A DNA stretch of 64,000 nt, taken from contig OZ037768.1 in the NCBI GenBank assembly GCA_964035545.1, positions 13,144,175 through 13,208,174 on the forward strand, given 5' to 3'. Below, piece after piece: positions 1 through 12,014 of the stretch. Position 1 is the first letter of the stretch, and every line of letters starts with the position of its first letter. The notes under the pieces are model-generated. The model ran no database searches. It was given only the letters and a program-made list of their open reading frames with translations, and had not been told where the DNA came from. The position numbers and the translations under genes are program-made. Origin of the DNA: Bugula neritina (lineage: Eukaryota; Bryozoa; Gymnolaemata; Cheilostomatida; Bugulidae).

Positions 1-29
1 CAACACTATCTAAATGTTGTTATTTTTAG

Positions 30-2015
30 AATATTGCTCCTAATCATAGAGGAAATGATGTGCTGGTCACAGAAGATAAGCCGCAACGAGTTTCTGCACG
101 GTTTATGTATGGACAATTTGACCTAGTTACGCTGTCCAATGAAAAAGTTGACATGCATATTGTGAGAGACCAGTCAACCAAACAGTGGGATTATATGGGC
201 ACAGCAGTGACGGACAAATATGGCAGAGTTACGTTTCAGATACCAGCAGAGATGAGATTACCACAGGGACTACATCCTGTTAAGATGGTGGTCAGGTCTG
301 TCAAATAACTTTCCTAATCTGTAACCCTTATTTGCATTAGTCTCACATTGTAATCTGGTATATCACAGTGTTTACATCTGCAACCAGCTATTCTTCTACC
401 GGCTGCTCTATTAGCCATACTATGTAGCCTATGATTATTGCATAATGACTTCTGGTAATGCTTTACAGAGGTGATCACACATTCACTGATCTGTCTCTCC
501 TTGTTCTCCCTCCAAATGCTGGCGTAGTTCTGTTTTCTATCGATGGCTCCTTTGCTGCCAGCGTTTCTCTCATGGGTAAAGATCCCAAGGTCAGACCCGG
601 TGCCGTGGATGTCGTCAGGTGAGTCACTGAGCTTCGCACATACCTGTCATAACAATTGATGCTTGCATAGGCTTGCCTCACACTTGGCATCTTCCATTAG
701 TATTTGCCGTCAACCTCTATGTTTATAAGGTTTAAAATAGCTATGACTACAAAGTTTCTACTAATAACATGGCTCAGCTAATTTACAAAGATGACTGCTG
801 TAGAGTATTTGCTTTATGTTACCAATCCTGACTAGTCAAACTTTAAGTTAGTCGTATTACTGGTTTCCATTTTTATCGCAGCTTGTAGCCTTGAAGTGCA
901 TTCATATATATGGAGTTGTTTACTTCGCGCAGGTACTGGCAAGACCTGGGCTACTGCATACTCTACATATCCGGTAGACCAGACATGCAGCTACGCAGAG
1001 TGGTGAGCTGGTTGGCGCAGCATAACTTTCCTCATGGCATGCTTGCCTTTATGGATGGTCTCACAGCTGATCCCATGAAACAGAAAAGTCACTACCTTAA
1101 AAACCTCGTCAAAGAGGTTTGTATAAAATCAGTTATGGTTTTAACCCAACAGTTATATTGAAGACTTTAAAATTCAAACAAGGTATTAGTGAAGCTCAGC
1201 TGAGCTGCACACTAGAAACTAGTTGGTACATTGCTGCTGCCAACTTTGTGTGTTATCTGTTTGATCTTCTTATCATCTGAATATTGTTTGTAGTCGGCCA
1301 TTGACATTGTTGCTTCTTATGGCTCATTTAAAGACATAGCTGTCTACCAATCATTAAATTTAGAACCAAAAAAGATCTATGTTATTGGAAAAGTGCCAAA
1401 GAAAGCCTATTGCATGGCACAGGTATTTATTTCATAGCTACTATTTATTCTTTTTATTATAGAAATAGAAGGGAAATGTGAAGTCATGCTTGCAGTTTTT
1501 TCCTTGTTTGTGCTATTTTTAAACATAATATTATCTGGAATTTTTTATTTATAGGTATAATTTTCAACAGTATACTATTAGTATACATGTTTACATGTAT
1601 ATTTTTACACCTTAGTGACAGTTTATACAACAGCTCGCAGTGCGCTGCACTATATTCATGGTATTTTACTCTAAACTCGTAGGTGTTGGATGAAGGATAT
1701 GCTGCACACCTCAAGAAGCTTCATCTCACCACCCAGATCTCTCCATCAGCTGCCAACACCAGATTCTTTGTTCCCAAATCATCATTCATATTGCCTGGCC
1801 AAAAAAACAAGAAACCTACATCTAAAAATCTCCGTAGCACTTTGTCAGTAGGGGCCGTAGAAACAATCCCCACTATTACCATAAATAAGAGTGGAAACAC
1901 AACTATAGACGCGGGCGCTGAAGGGGGACGTGGTAACTTCAGTAAAGTTAGAGGTCGTAGTCCACGGTTGGTAAGCTTACGCAGGATCCCCGACGATTCT
2001 CCACCGGTGGGCTAA
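30..2015 (+). CDS. PITPNM: PITPNM/RdgB-family phosphatidylinositol transfer protein, C-terminal part (LNS2 domain)
   Basis: Five exons join in phase: 30-295, 469-618, 933-1116, 1294-1422 and 1683-2015 (stop). The gene begins upstream of the window. The encoded piece starts with the region just before LNS2, then the LNS2 core with FSIDGSFAAS, MGKDPKVRPGAVDVVR, ISGRPDMQ and QHNFPHG, in the same order as in animal PITPNM1-3 and fly RdgB. In the family, these proteins exchange phosphatidylinositol and phosphatidic acid at ER-plasma membrane contacts, and LNS2 binds phosphatidic acid. The last exon gives a Ser/Arg-rich, probably disordered tail of about 85 residues. Introns are short (170-310 bp). 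The PITP, FFAT and DDHD parts must lie 5' of the window. The family call is firm; which vertebrate paralogue it matches is not determinable. Confidence 0.92.
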
Positions 2016-4213
2016 GGCTGTTCCAAGATATTATTTGTATTGCCAATGGTTACTAAAGAAAGTATATCCAGACAATGTTAGTGCATCATAGTATATACAT
2101 TGTTCTTGTTTTCTCTACATCTTGTGGTGTTGAAAAAATTCAATTACCTTTTGCTCAACTTTGTGTTAGTTTGATTTATATTATGAAGTTGCAGTTTTGT
2201 GTTTTAATGCATGTAGTTGATTGTCCATTCCACATTATATCATGATAATTATACACTATTTACTAGAACATTAATTTTCACATATACTTAGAGTCTTTGG
2301 CTGTAAAAAAGGTATCGGTCTAACAGAAACAACTTATATTTTCTATAGTGTTTTAGTTACCAGTGTTTTTGTGCATTATCCTTGTAACATAAATAAGTGT
2401 AAACTATCTTTTTTAGATTTTGTGTTTTTGCAGTAGGATTTGTATAGTTCTAACATATATTTTTATCTTACTTATATGCATCATATAATTTTATGCTGAT
2501 TTTTCAGCTCTAAAATTTTGTTAAGTAAAACACAACATGTAAGTAGGTTTTCTCTCTGTTATATTTATTTTCTATATATGCAGCTGTAATGACTTTTTGT
2601 TGTAGACATGCATAATATGCATTTGATTTAATAATTAAAGTAGAGCTCAGTTTAACTTCAATTTCGTTTTGTGCTATTTTTTATTTTTGAATATAGAATT
2701 TGTATTTATATAACAGCCAGCAATATATCTGTTCGACTAACCTTTTTGTTTGTTTGAAGGGAGCCACACATGAAACATACATTCCTGCAAGTTTTTAATC
2801 AACCCTGATAGTTAGGATAAAGGCAAAATTTGATATACATTAAAGCAGCCCAAAACCTGTGCTTTCAAAAAGCTATGGTTCCTTAATGCTATGACAACTC
2901 GAAATACATGGTTTAGCTTACTTCAACTTCAAGTTCCGTAGCTAGTGGGGGTTGTAGGGTTGACGCCACAGAAAATTTCACACTCTCTCTATTTCTTCAT
3001 TCGTTACCTAATCTTTCATTCTTGTAATCTTTGAAGGTCAGCTGTGTGCGTCCATGATAGTTGATCCTTGGTTTACCGATAATTTTCTTTCCAAATAATT
3101 TATGGTTTTGTGAGCAATGATTTTATATAGCTGTTTTTCGAAACAAAGTGGTCTAACTAGGATTCAGCTATTATAATTATATTGTCCTCACAAGGTTATA
3201 AATATTGGAAAACTTGCAACAAAGTACTTTGGTAAATCTCTCATTTCTTGAGAAAATTTCATAGTGGTTGCTTCTGGACTGTTCTCTTTCTACCTTAAAG
3301 CAGTACATGTATAAAAGTCTTAGTAATAATCAAGGTATATCAGACGACCAGCTCTGGTATACCACTGTTGACATCTTGATTTTCTATAGTCATGCAAAAC
3401 TTAACTGTTGATTACTTGAGTGTTTAGAAAAGAATTAATACATATTATTTAGGCATAGCTGCGACTTATCTGCCTGCTAATACCAGTTAACTACAAAATG
3501 ATAGATTCTTATATCAATGCGAAATAGACACTTATTATCAGTAAGGAATTGTGTCATAGCCTCATGGTCATGCATCGCTGGAGGATCATAATTTTTCAAG
3601 CATGACTAACATTATTGTTTACCATTTTAAGTGTTTAGTAAGAGCTGTTGGTGATCACGAGTTGCATGTTGTACGAAAGTTGAACCTCATCAGCCTTCCT
3701 AAATTCTGGTAAGATTATGCTATTGATAGAGATGACCCAGTATACTAGTTGTAGCAATTGGCTTGTAGCATCGTTTACACTATAAATTAATATTGCTGTT
3801 ATGATAGCATACTATTGTAAATAAGCTAATAAAGTTCTATTTAGTCAACACAAACTGAGAGAATAAACTTATACCATCTAGTATGTGCAGTTGTCGCATT
3901 GGCATAATTCTTATATTGAATTTACTTTATTAATTTGGATTTGGACTAGGCCTTCAAATTTCGCAAGTCCTTAATGAGCGTAATTAGATATTAGGTAACT
4001 TCTCAAGCACTTGCAACTTGGGTGTACATACAAGGAAGGGTACATGTTTACAAATATGAAATGAACTACTGAGTAGTTACTACTCTAATCTAGCTTCATC
4101 TAATAAAAAAGAGGTATTAATCATAGAAATATGCCTATATCCTATGTTAGTAAAACTATTCCGAAAACTGTCATGGATCCATCATTTTAATAACATATTT
4201 TTAGAGCAGAGAG
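2016..4213. other. Intergenic region between PITPNM and the Ig-TIR receptor
   Basis: AT-rich sequence with no exon that I can support. Candidate plus-strand poly(A) signals are ATTAAA at 2634-2639 and AATAAA at 3828-3833; the first would give the PITPNM transcript a 3' UTR of about 0.6 kb. The promoter of the next gene should lie near 4214, but I see no distinctive motif. Confidence 0.5.
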
Positions 4214-7200
4214 ATGAAAAAGCAGGCTGAGCAACACTTCTTGTTATATGTGATAGTACTATCAGCGACCAGTTGCTCTACACAGACACTCCTTCCATCT
4301 GCTACTGACCAGTGCAGTCTTCTAGTTGATAGTCTTACAAATGAGGAGTTTGGTAAGTAATGGAAAGCTAGTAGTACATGTTATAAAGGTACGAGGAGTA
4401 ATAACAGCCATAAAGAGATGGCGGGCTATATTATAGAGCAAATAATATGGCGATACCTAATAGGAATATGAGAATAAAAGATGAACTTAAAGCAATGTAT
4501 GTAATGTATATGTTGTAAAGGTACGAAAAGCACTAATAGCCATCACGAATACTACACTAAATAATGAACTTAGCAAAAAGGTTAAGTCAAGTTAATAAGA
4601 AACAAGAAAGTTAATAATAATGAATGATGACAGCAAGCTATGAGTGTATGAAAGTCTTTGGCGAGCAATAATTAGATACCTAATTGTGAGCATATGAGAT
4701 AAGATGAGTGAATTTTTGTCCACATGGCTTTATATTTAGTTTTGGTTTATATGAATAGCTACACTTGCAAGAGCTGCAATGGTTACATGTATGAATATAT
4801 CGTACTAATATGATAACAATGCTAGGGTAAAAACAATTAGAATTTCCTACAAGAATCTTTTACAAACTCAACTGTTTATTATAGACTATATCTACAGAGA
4901 TGGTGCTGTTGTTTCACTAGAACCAGCATCTCGTATATCATTAGACTGTGTACCAGAGATTAAGAATATCACCTCTGAAACAAGCTGTGTATGGATGGAA
5001 AATGGAGGTAAGTTGTCACTCAGGTGCATTTAACAAAATTTTGTTAGGTTTATGCCTTGTAGTTTGTAGTTTGTAGTTTGTTATAGTAGAACTGAAAGCT
5101 AGCTGTCAGAATTTGAGTAATTACGCTTATGCATGTTGTCATCTGAAAGCTTTCGTTGCTAGGGGAAGAACCTCTCAAACCCTGTATGTTATAGTGAAAG
5201 TTTAGCTTGAGAAATTATTTGCAGAACTTAGGCTATTGAAAATTCTTTATGGTTGCAGCCTGATTAAAAACTATAAGAGCATAATTTGTAAATTAGTGAA
5301 TTTTCAACGTATTACATGTATAATAATATGTTCTCGGAGCAACTTATATAAGCGATCTAATGTAGAAAATGTAGTGTAGTGTAGTATAGTGTAGTGTAGT
5401 GTAGTGTAGTGTAGTGTAGTGTAGTGTAGTGTAGTGTAGTGTAGTGTAGTGTAGTGTAGTGTAGTGTAGTGTAGTGTAGTGTAGTGTAGTGTAGTGTAGT
5501 GTAGTGTAGTGTAGTGTAGTGTAGTGTAGTGTAGTGTAGTGTAGTGTAGTGTAGTGTAGTGTAGTGTAGTGTAGTGTAGTGTAGTGTAGTGTAGTGTAGT
5601 GTAGTGTAGTGTAGTGTAGTGTAGTGTAGTGTAGTGTAGTGTAGTGTAGTGTAGTGTAGTGTAGTGTAGTGTAGTGTAGTGTAGTGTAGTGTAGTGTAGT
5701 GTAGTGTAGTGTAGTGTAGTGTAGTGTAGTGTAGTGTAGTGTAGTGTAGTGTAGTGTAGTGTAGTGTAGTGTAGTGTAGTGTAGTGTAGTGTAGTGTAGT
5801 GTAGTGTAGTGTAGTGTAGTGTAGTGTAGTGTAGTGTAGTGTAGTGTAGTGTAGTGTAGTGTAGTGTAGTGTAGTGTAGTGTAGTGTAGTGTAGTGTAGT
5901 GTAGTGTAGTGTAGTGTAGTGTAGTGTAGAAAAATATAAATCAAAAAGACCAGAAATTAAATTCAAGTATTTTGGTTTTTGCGAAATATGTTGCTAGCTT
6001 TTATTTAGATTTTCACTATTATATATTATATTTTGATGTCGGTTTGTTTACCTGGTTAACAAATTATTAGTCATGATTCATGAACAATTTTTAGTATAGC
6101 ACAGTATAATGCATTATTATGCTGTAAAACTGCGTATTGTATTATAGTACACATTTGCTTAAATCGTTCTGCAGACACATTTACTTCAAGTGTATAATGT
6201 GCATTTGAATACTTTTAGAGAAATTTTATCGTCACCATGTGCATACATTCAGAGGTGGGTTGTGTTGGCTTTCAGCTGAAATCTCTGCTTTAACTCCGGT
6301 GAGCTCGGTCAGCAGTGGCTACACAAACTTTACTTGCTTATCAACCAATAGCAGGACAGGACGTGAAGCTTCTATGACCTACATTGTGCATTATCTACGT
6401 ACGTATTACTTCTCTTATATACAAGATATTGAAAATTGGGCCATTAGTTTTAATACTGAAAATTTGTTGTTTTTTAAATTGTTTTAAAGCATCTACTCGA
6501 AATTTTAGCAAACTTTTGATCTACTAACCCTGGTGAGAACTGTAGTATTGGAATTACCCAGAAGCCCCTATGGTGTAATGGTTAAGGCGCCGGCTTGCAA
6601 GGTGAAGGTCTGTAGTTCAAACCCCAGTCGGGGCAAATATTTTGCAAGAACCTCTAAGTTTGTTGAATAAATTATTTTTCAGCTACTTTGGCAGTGTCTG
6701 GGTATAAACCGAGTCTATATTCAAAAATGAAGGTTCATCGGGCAAGTGTTGGGGATACAATGAATGTAACATGTGAAGCATACTTGGAGAGTCCAACGTC
6801 AGCTTTGTTTCAACTAAACTGGTATTTGGTAAACCAGAAAAGAGAAAGACAGAGTGTTACGAAGTTGTACAATCATAACCTAACTACCTGCAGCCACAAG
6901 AGGTAACCAAATTAACTAGGCAATCAAAAGGCACCTTATATCTAAAAACATTGAAGTCAATTTGCACGCATAAATTGTGTATTATATGAAAATACTTCCT
7001 CCATCAATATTGCATGTTATTTGGTTTTAATTCTACAAAAAAATCTGACATGTTCTAGATTCTAGAATGTAATTATGTAGGATCATGAAGGCTTATGTAG
7101 TTCCCTAAACCTAGTCTCAAAAGTTTGAGCTGTTTCCTTAAACGACAATATGGGTTAGGACACTGTTGCAGCTGATTTTCAATAAACTTTTAACATATTT

Positions 7201-10200
7201 ATTTTTCTTGTTAGGTGTATTAGTTTTACTATAGCAAATAAAATACACTATCTCTGTATGCAACGTTTTTTCTAACTCTAGGACCAATATGAAACCATGT
7301 GGTGTCATGCTTATTCACAAAATTTGAAAGTTTAATAAAAGTTCTCAATTAATCACTACTTTCTTCAATAACTAGAGTTTTAGAATTTAATAATATTTTT
7401 GTGATCCCTTAAGTTTTTTCTACGACTTTTGCTATTTCCATCTTTACTAGGAGCTTGTAATGGACATAATGTTTAATTCAGGCCTTTGGGTTTATTGCAA
7501 TTGTTTCCCTTCTGATAGCACTTGTGCGACTAGCCCAATTGTATAAATTATTACTAAACAATTTGATGATTGAAACAGAATGTCTTATAAAATTCAAATG
7601 AAAACCTATTGTAACATTTCATATGTACAGATACATTATGATACACAGACTACATATATATCAAACTTCATTCAACCATATGTAACTAACTCATTAAGGC
7701 TAAATTATTTACAGGGATGAGAAGACCATTGAACTGAATATGATAATATATAATATCACTGAAGACATGTTTGGAAGGCAATATGAGTGTGTAATAAGCA
7801 AAGTGGATGTCAAGTCTGCATTTAATCGCACCATAAGCAGTCATAGATATCAGTTTCATTCAATTGACTTGCCTAACAATGGAACTTTACAACATGTTCA
7901 ACTCAAGCCTAAGGTTTCAACAGTTGAGAATCTGTCATTCTATGACAATTCTTTACCAAATGTCTGCACACAAGTATCACCATGTGCTGTGACTTTTAGG
8001 TTCAATTTACTTGGGCCAAATGGTAAGTCAAAGGTCTGTGAACTTATTTTTTATCTTGGAATTCTCCTCTATTTTATAGCACATCAAAATTGTATTTTAT
8101 TCCTATAACTATAACCTATAACTAATTACATTTGTATCAGCCAAGCACATTATAATTTTGTAAATTTAAGATTACATTTTATGTGTCACCTAACTGAAGT
8201 TGTACATCGACTACTGTATTATAAGCGAGTATATGACATGTCAGATTAAAATGTCACCGTATGCTATGATGATTTATTGTAGAGGAAATACTGTATTTAG
8301 AGATGCATGTAGCACTGGGTATTGTTGGAGGCACAACAATTATTGCAGCGGTACTGTTGGTGTATATCTACATTAGAGGAATTTTTCTCCGAAATCAGCT
8401 CAAACATTTTTGGGGAATAACTAGTGATTGGTAAGAAGTTGCAAAAATTACTCATCTCATAACCATTCTATACAAATCAATTTCATTTTATGATGAATTA
8501 AAGATAGTTTTAATATATTGGGCAGATTGAATAATGTATCACTTTAGCATAATACAGTGCTCTCTCCATGTAATATCACCAATGCATTTCTTACGAAACG
8601 CCATAGGTCACAAAAAGGGCTTGGACCCAATTTTGTGGCTTATGTATGTATATAGGGACAAAATGGCCAAATTTTACAAATCCGGGAGTTAAATCTGGTA
8701 ATCTAATGTCATGAATTAAAGTTTCAAGATCCACAAATCAGTGAGATATAGAGGGAACACTGTATTTTCATATTTGATATGTTAACATGACTCAGTGTAT
8801 ATACTTCAACATCATGTGGTGGTCAGGCCATTTCAACTGGATTGCAGCTCAACCAACCGTAACGGTTATATAAATTTGTATATAAAGAAAATTTGTCAGC
8901 CATTTAATAATATATTCACCATATGTGTTCTCATGCAGCGAGAACATGCAAGATTTTCAGTACCACGCTGTGGTATTTTACTCTGAGAACAATGAGGAAG
9001 AGGAACTTTTTGTCCAGGGAGACCTTCTACCTCGACTCGAGAACAGGTGGAAATATAAGATATGCATACCACAGAGAGACTTCCTTATTGGCGCCAGTGA
9101 GTATAGTGGATATGAACCATGGGACTGTATAGTTATTGCATTTATACGATTTTTCAATTCGGAGTAGATTTTAATAGTTTCAGCATTTAATACAGCTTTA
9201 GCTGTTGAACAATGAAACAAGAAAAGTGGGAGAGAGTAAGACAATTGCTGAAAGCTGTAAATTTAAAACTATAAAATGCTAGTGATTTACGATGATTAGT
9301 AATATGCAGGTATTAATTCGTTAAATAAATTAAAGTTTTCAAAAGAAATGACAGCATATGAGAACTTTTTTTATTTTTGCACTTATGTATGCTAACCTTA
9401 TTCACGTGATTATATTTTTTTTCATTTTTCTCTAATTGTGCTTCTACAGACAAAGCAGAGGAGTGCATAGATGGTGTGAATTGCAGTCAGAAAGTCATCT
9501 TTGTACTCACCACAGCCATGTTATCACAAGAATGGAATATATATTCATTGGATGTGGCCTTGAAAGAGCACAGGAAAATTATTATATTAAAGCGTGACAA
9601 CATAGACTTTCAAGCATTACTAGGTTTGTATTTAAATAAACTGTTGCTATGCTTGTAGGGCAATTGGAGTATATTAGTAGCCTACTAGAATTTTAATAAT
9701 TCACCATCAACTTTGTTAAAGTAAATTTAAATCGCAAGCTGAACATTAGAAAATATTAGATGGAAGTGTATTTTGTAGCTTAAGAAAACTTGATCGTTCC
9801 CCAATAAACTCACGCAAGTTTATAGTCACCATCTCTGTGAGAAACCCCTGATAAAAAGGGTTTTTGTTGAAGTGGGCTTAGGACTTACTTAAATGAGGCA
9901 CAGGAGCAATTATGACTGAATACTCTTCCTAACATCACTAATATGGCCTTTGTCCGGGCTCGAACCCATGACTTTCGTGTATACCAGACAAACGCTCTAA
10001 CCCCTAGACCACAGCTGCTCCCCTTGAGCGTTCCCCAATAACCCCTCCAAAATAATGCATTTTCCATGTTAGTAATTTTTTAGCTTCAGAGGTTGAGATC
10101 AAAAGCCTGCCGATAAAGTGCCAAAAGTAATAACATGGTGACTAGACATATAAGGACTTGGCTGTACAATCTTATATTGAATAGCTTTTAAAATTCCTTG

Positions 10201-12014
10201 ATTTGAAATAACTTCAGCTTTGAACGAATTTAAGGCTTTTAAAATATACACTAATACTGTGTACTGTGATATACTATGTACTGCGATGTACTGTGATATA
10301 CTTGTACTGTGATATACTTGCACTGTGATATACTGTGTACTGTGATATACTGTGTACTGTGATATACTTGTACTGTGATATAGGGGTAACGGGGGCACAA
10401 CAGTCATAGGGGTACAAAAAGCCGGCCAAATTGTGAGAGAACTTATTGACTTAGAGTTGCAATTTTTTTTATATAAAAAGATATTGACATAATTATTCAG
10501 CCTTTGTAGTTTCAACACTTGCGGAATATACGTGTTGAAAAGGCGAGTGAAAAAGTGTTTTTACCTACTTTTTGTAAAATTTTTGAGACATCGTTAAAGC
10601 TTTATAACTTTTTACACTCAAAGGCAACAAGCCTAGATTTTACTGATATTGTTGCCATTGCTTGTCTCTACAATGCTTAACTAGTATAACAGCAAACTCT
10701 AAAATTAATTTTCCTTGAGGCACGTTTATGTCAAATTTGGCCATCCGGGGCACAATGGGCCACCTTGACCGGGGCACAATGGGCCACCTGATTATTGTAC
10801 CCTGATCACTGTTATTAGTTTGTTTGCCCAAAAAGTTGGTTGAAATGTTACTAAAATCTATAGATATAGCCATTTCTGACCTTTTTGTAAAATATCAAAG
10901 ACATCATGGTAAGACTACCAAACTACAAGGTGAAGCTCCCCTAATATATATATCTGGTGAGGTTAAAGCTTTGCTATTTTATACATAATACAAAACACTC
11001 TGCTGTTGCTACTAGTAGATAGTCATGATATTCATTATACATTATATCATTGAGGGAATATACATGTATTTGACTAAAATAAATTGTGATTTGCTCATTC
11101 GCTCCCCCCCTCTCCCTTCCATACTCCAGCCACAAACCGAAGCCATGCACCTTATAAGTTACAGTTCATAGAAAAAAGTCCACTCAGAATTTTGTAGTAC
11201 AAGTTGCTAAAGTGTTTTTCTAATAAAAGTTTCTCTGAAGTGTATAAAAAACATTTTTAGTTCTAAACAGTAATGATAATGGCACCGTAGAACCGAGTGA
11301 TGTGCGTTTGATTTTGCCTTCCTCTGCTATCCGTGGTGGCACAAACTGTACAGCTAAAACATGAATTTTGCTTTAGATCTGAAAGAATATTTTTATTTGT
11401 TTGTAATATTAAATAAATAAAGATCAGATGCAACAAAATCTGCAAAATTTCAATATATTTGTTGTGTCCCACCCAGTGGCCCATTGTACCCCGGTACCGG
11501 GGCACAATGGGCCGATTTTTTCGTCATGAAAATTTCATTATTCTGAAAGTTGTGATAGAGATAGAAACAACAAACTGATACCTGTAATAGACAACAGATG
11601 CAGCATTAAGACTAGAGATTATTGAACTAGTAACTTGAAAAACAGACGAATGAGAGCAAAAAATGCAAAATTTGGCCCATTGTGCCCCCGTTACCCCTAC
11701 TGTGTACTGTGATATACTTGTACTGTGATATACTTGTACTGTGATATACTTGTACTGTGATATACTTGTACTGTGATATACTTGTATTGTGATACACTCG
11801 TACTATGATAGAGTAATTGGCAATGCTTGTAGAAACTCATGGCAAAAACTTTGGAGATGTGGAGTCTGCATTAAAAGTATCCAAAGTAGTAGAATGGCAA
11901 AGAGATAAACATAAATGGCAGCGTTTACATGTACAGATGCCGGCTGTCATCACTAACTCTATACGACATAGGAGTACTTCTTGTATTAGAAAACTTTTAA
12001 AACATTTCTGCTGA
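4214..12014 (+). CDS. Interleukin-1-receptor-like protein (Ig-like ectodomain, one TM, TIR domain)
   Basis: Nine exons join in phase to 543 codons plus stop: 4214-4352, 4885-5007, 6219-6398, 6683-6902, 7715-8022, 8283-8430, 8939-9096, 9450-9623, 11833-12014. Exon 1 gives a short signal peptide (hydrophobic FLLYVIVLSAT). Residues about 47-320 hold Ig-like blocks with paired cysteines, for example ISLDCVPE with a downstream CVW, VGDTMNVTCEAY with LNWYLV, and MFGRQYECVIS. Exon 6 encodes one membrane helix (about residues 333-354). Exons 7-9 encode a TIR domain: box 1 YHAVVFYS, box 2-like RDFLIG, SQKVIFVLTTAML, and a C-terminal WQRLHVQMP. The family signals through MyD88-type adaptors in innate immunity. 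The box 2 proline-glycine pair is not canonical. Exon 9 follows a 2.2-kb intron filled with repeats. Alternative reading: another Ig-TIR receptor class of invertebrates. Confidence 0.85.
5371..5929. repeat. (GTAGT)n pentanucleotide microsatellite
   Basis: About 112 nearly perfect copies of GTAGT, with one variant near 5381-5390. It lies in intron 2 of the Ig-TIR receptor gene, 363 bp after the splice donor. Open frames on the minus strand here are only an effect of the 5-bp unit. Confidence 0.98.
6564..6635 (+). tRNA. tRNA-like sequence, probably a pseudogene
   Basis: A 72-nt sequence with a 7-bp acceptor stem (GCCCCTA with TCGGGGC, one mismatch), an A-box-like TGGTGTAATGG and a B-box-like AGTTCAAACCC. 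The anticodon loop contains TTGCAAG, readable as GCA or TGC, but the anticodon stem pairs poorly and the D arm carries an extra base. A closely related copy lies at 38329-38400 on the other strand. I see no shared SINE-like tail. It sits in an intron of the Ig-TIR gene. A degenerate tRNA or tRNA-derived element is more likely than a working gene. Confidence 0.4.
8555..8762 (+). mobile_element. Tc1/mariner-type MITE, copy 1
   Basis: A 208-bp element beginning CAGTGCTCTCTC and ending GAGGGAACACTG, so the ends are imperfect inverted repeats starting CAGTG. It is bounded by TA dinucleotides at 8553-8554 and 8763-8764, the target duplication of Tc1/mariner elements. Its centre (GGGACAAAATGGCCAAATTT and following) is shared with the copy at 63703-63902. 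No coding capacity. It lies in intron 6 of the Ig-TIR gene. Confidence 0.75.
9808..10028 (-). mobile_element. tRNA-derived SINE, copy 1
   Basis: On the minus strand it reads from a tRNA-like head (TCTAGGGGTTAGAGCG, then GGTTCGAGCCC as B box) through a body with GCTCCTGTGCCTCATTTAA and a hairpin-forming AAACCC...GGGTTT segment to a tail GACTATAAACTTGC. A 13-bp direct repeat, CGTTCCCCAATAA, flanks it at 9795-9807 and 10029-10041. Two more copies lie at 27924-28107 and 49671-49869. It is in intron 8 of the Ig-TIR gene. Confidence 0.85.
10254..10382. repeat. Minisatellite (TGATATACTTGTACTG-like), left part
   Basis: Tandem copies of a 15-17-bp unit resembling TGATATACTTGTACTG. The array continues at 11698-11811 after an inserted DNA element, so the two parts are one array that has been split. 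Confidence 0.9.
10383..11697. mobile_element. Non-autonomous DNA transposon with GGGGTAAC inverted termini
   Basis: A 1315-bp element whose ends form an 18-bp perfect inverted repeat, GGGGTAACGGGGGCACAA. A TA dinucleotide borders each end (10381-10382 and 11698-11699), and removing the element plus one TA restores the minisatellite unit. Inside, GGGGCACAATGGGCC recurs at 10747-10762 and 10771-10786. A near-perfect 36-bp palindrome centred on GGTACC lies at 11478-11513. No transposase open frame is visible. The TA duplication suggests a Tc1/mariner-type or similar transposase; the family is not identified. Confidence 0.8.
11698..11811. repeat. Minisatellite, right part
   Basis: Continuation of the TGATATACTTGTACTG-like array, interrupted by the element at 10383-11697. 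It ends about 20 bp before the splice acceptor of the last Ig-TIR exon at 11833. Confidence 0.9.

Noticed and set aside
5304-5966. Long minus-strand frame encoding LHYTT repeats
   Set aside because: It is the translation of the GTAGT microsatellite; no splice or coding context and all frames are equally repetitive.
9885-10067. Small minus-strand gene
   Set aside because: It lies entirely within the SINE copy at 9808-10028.
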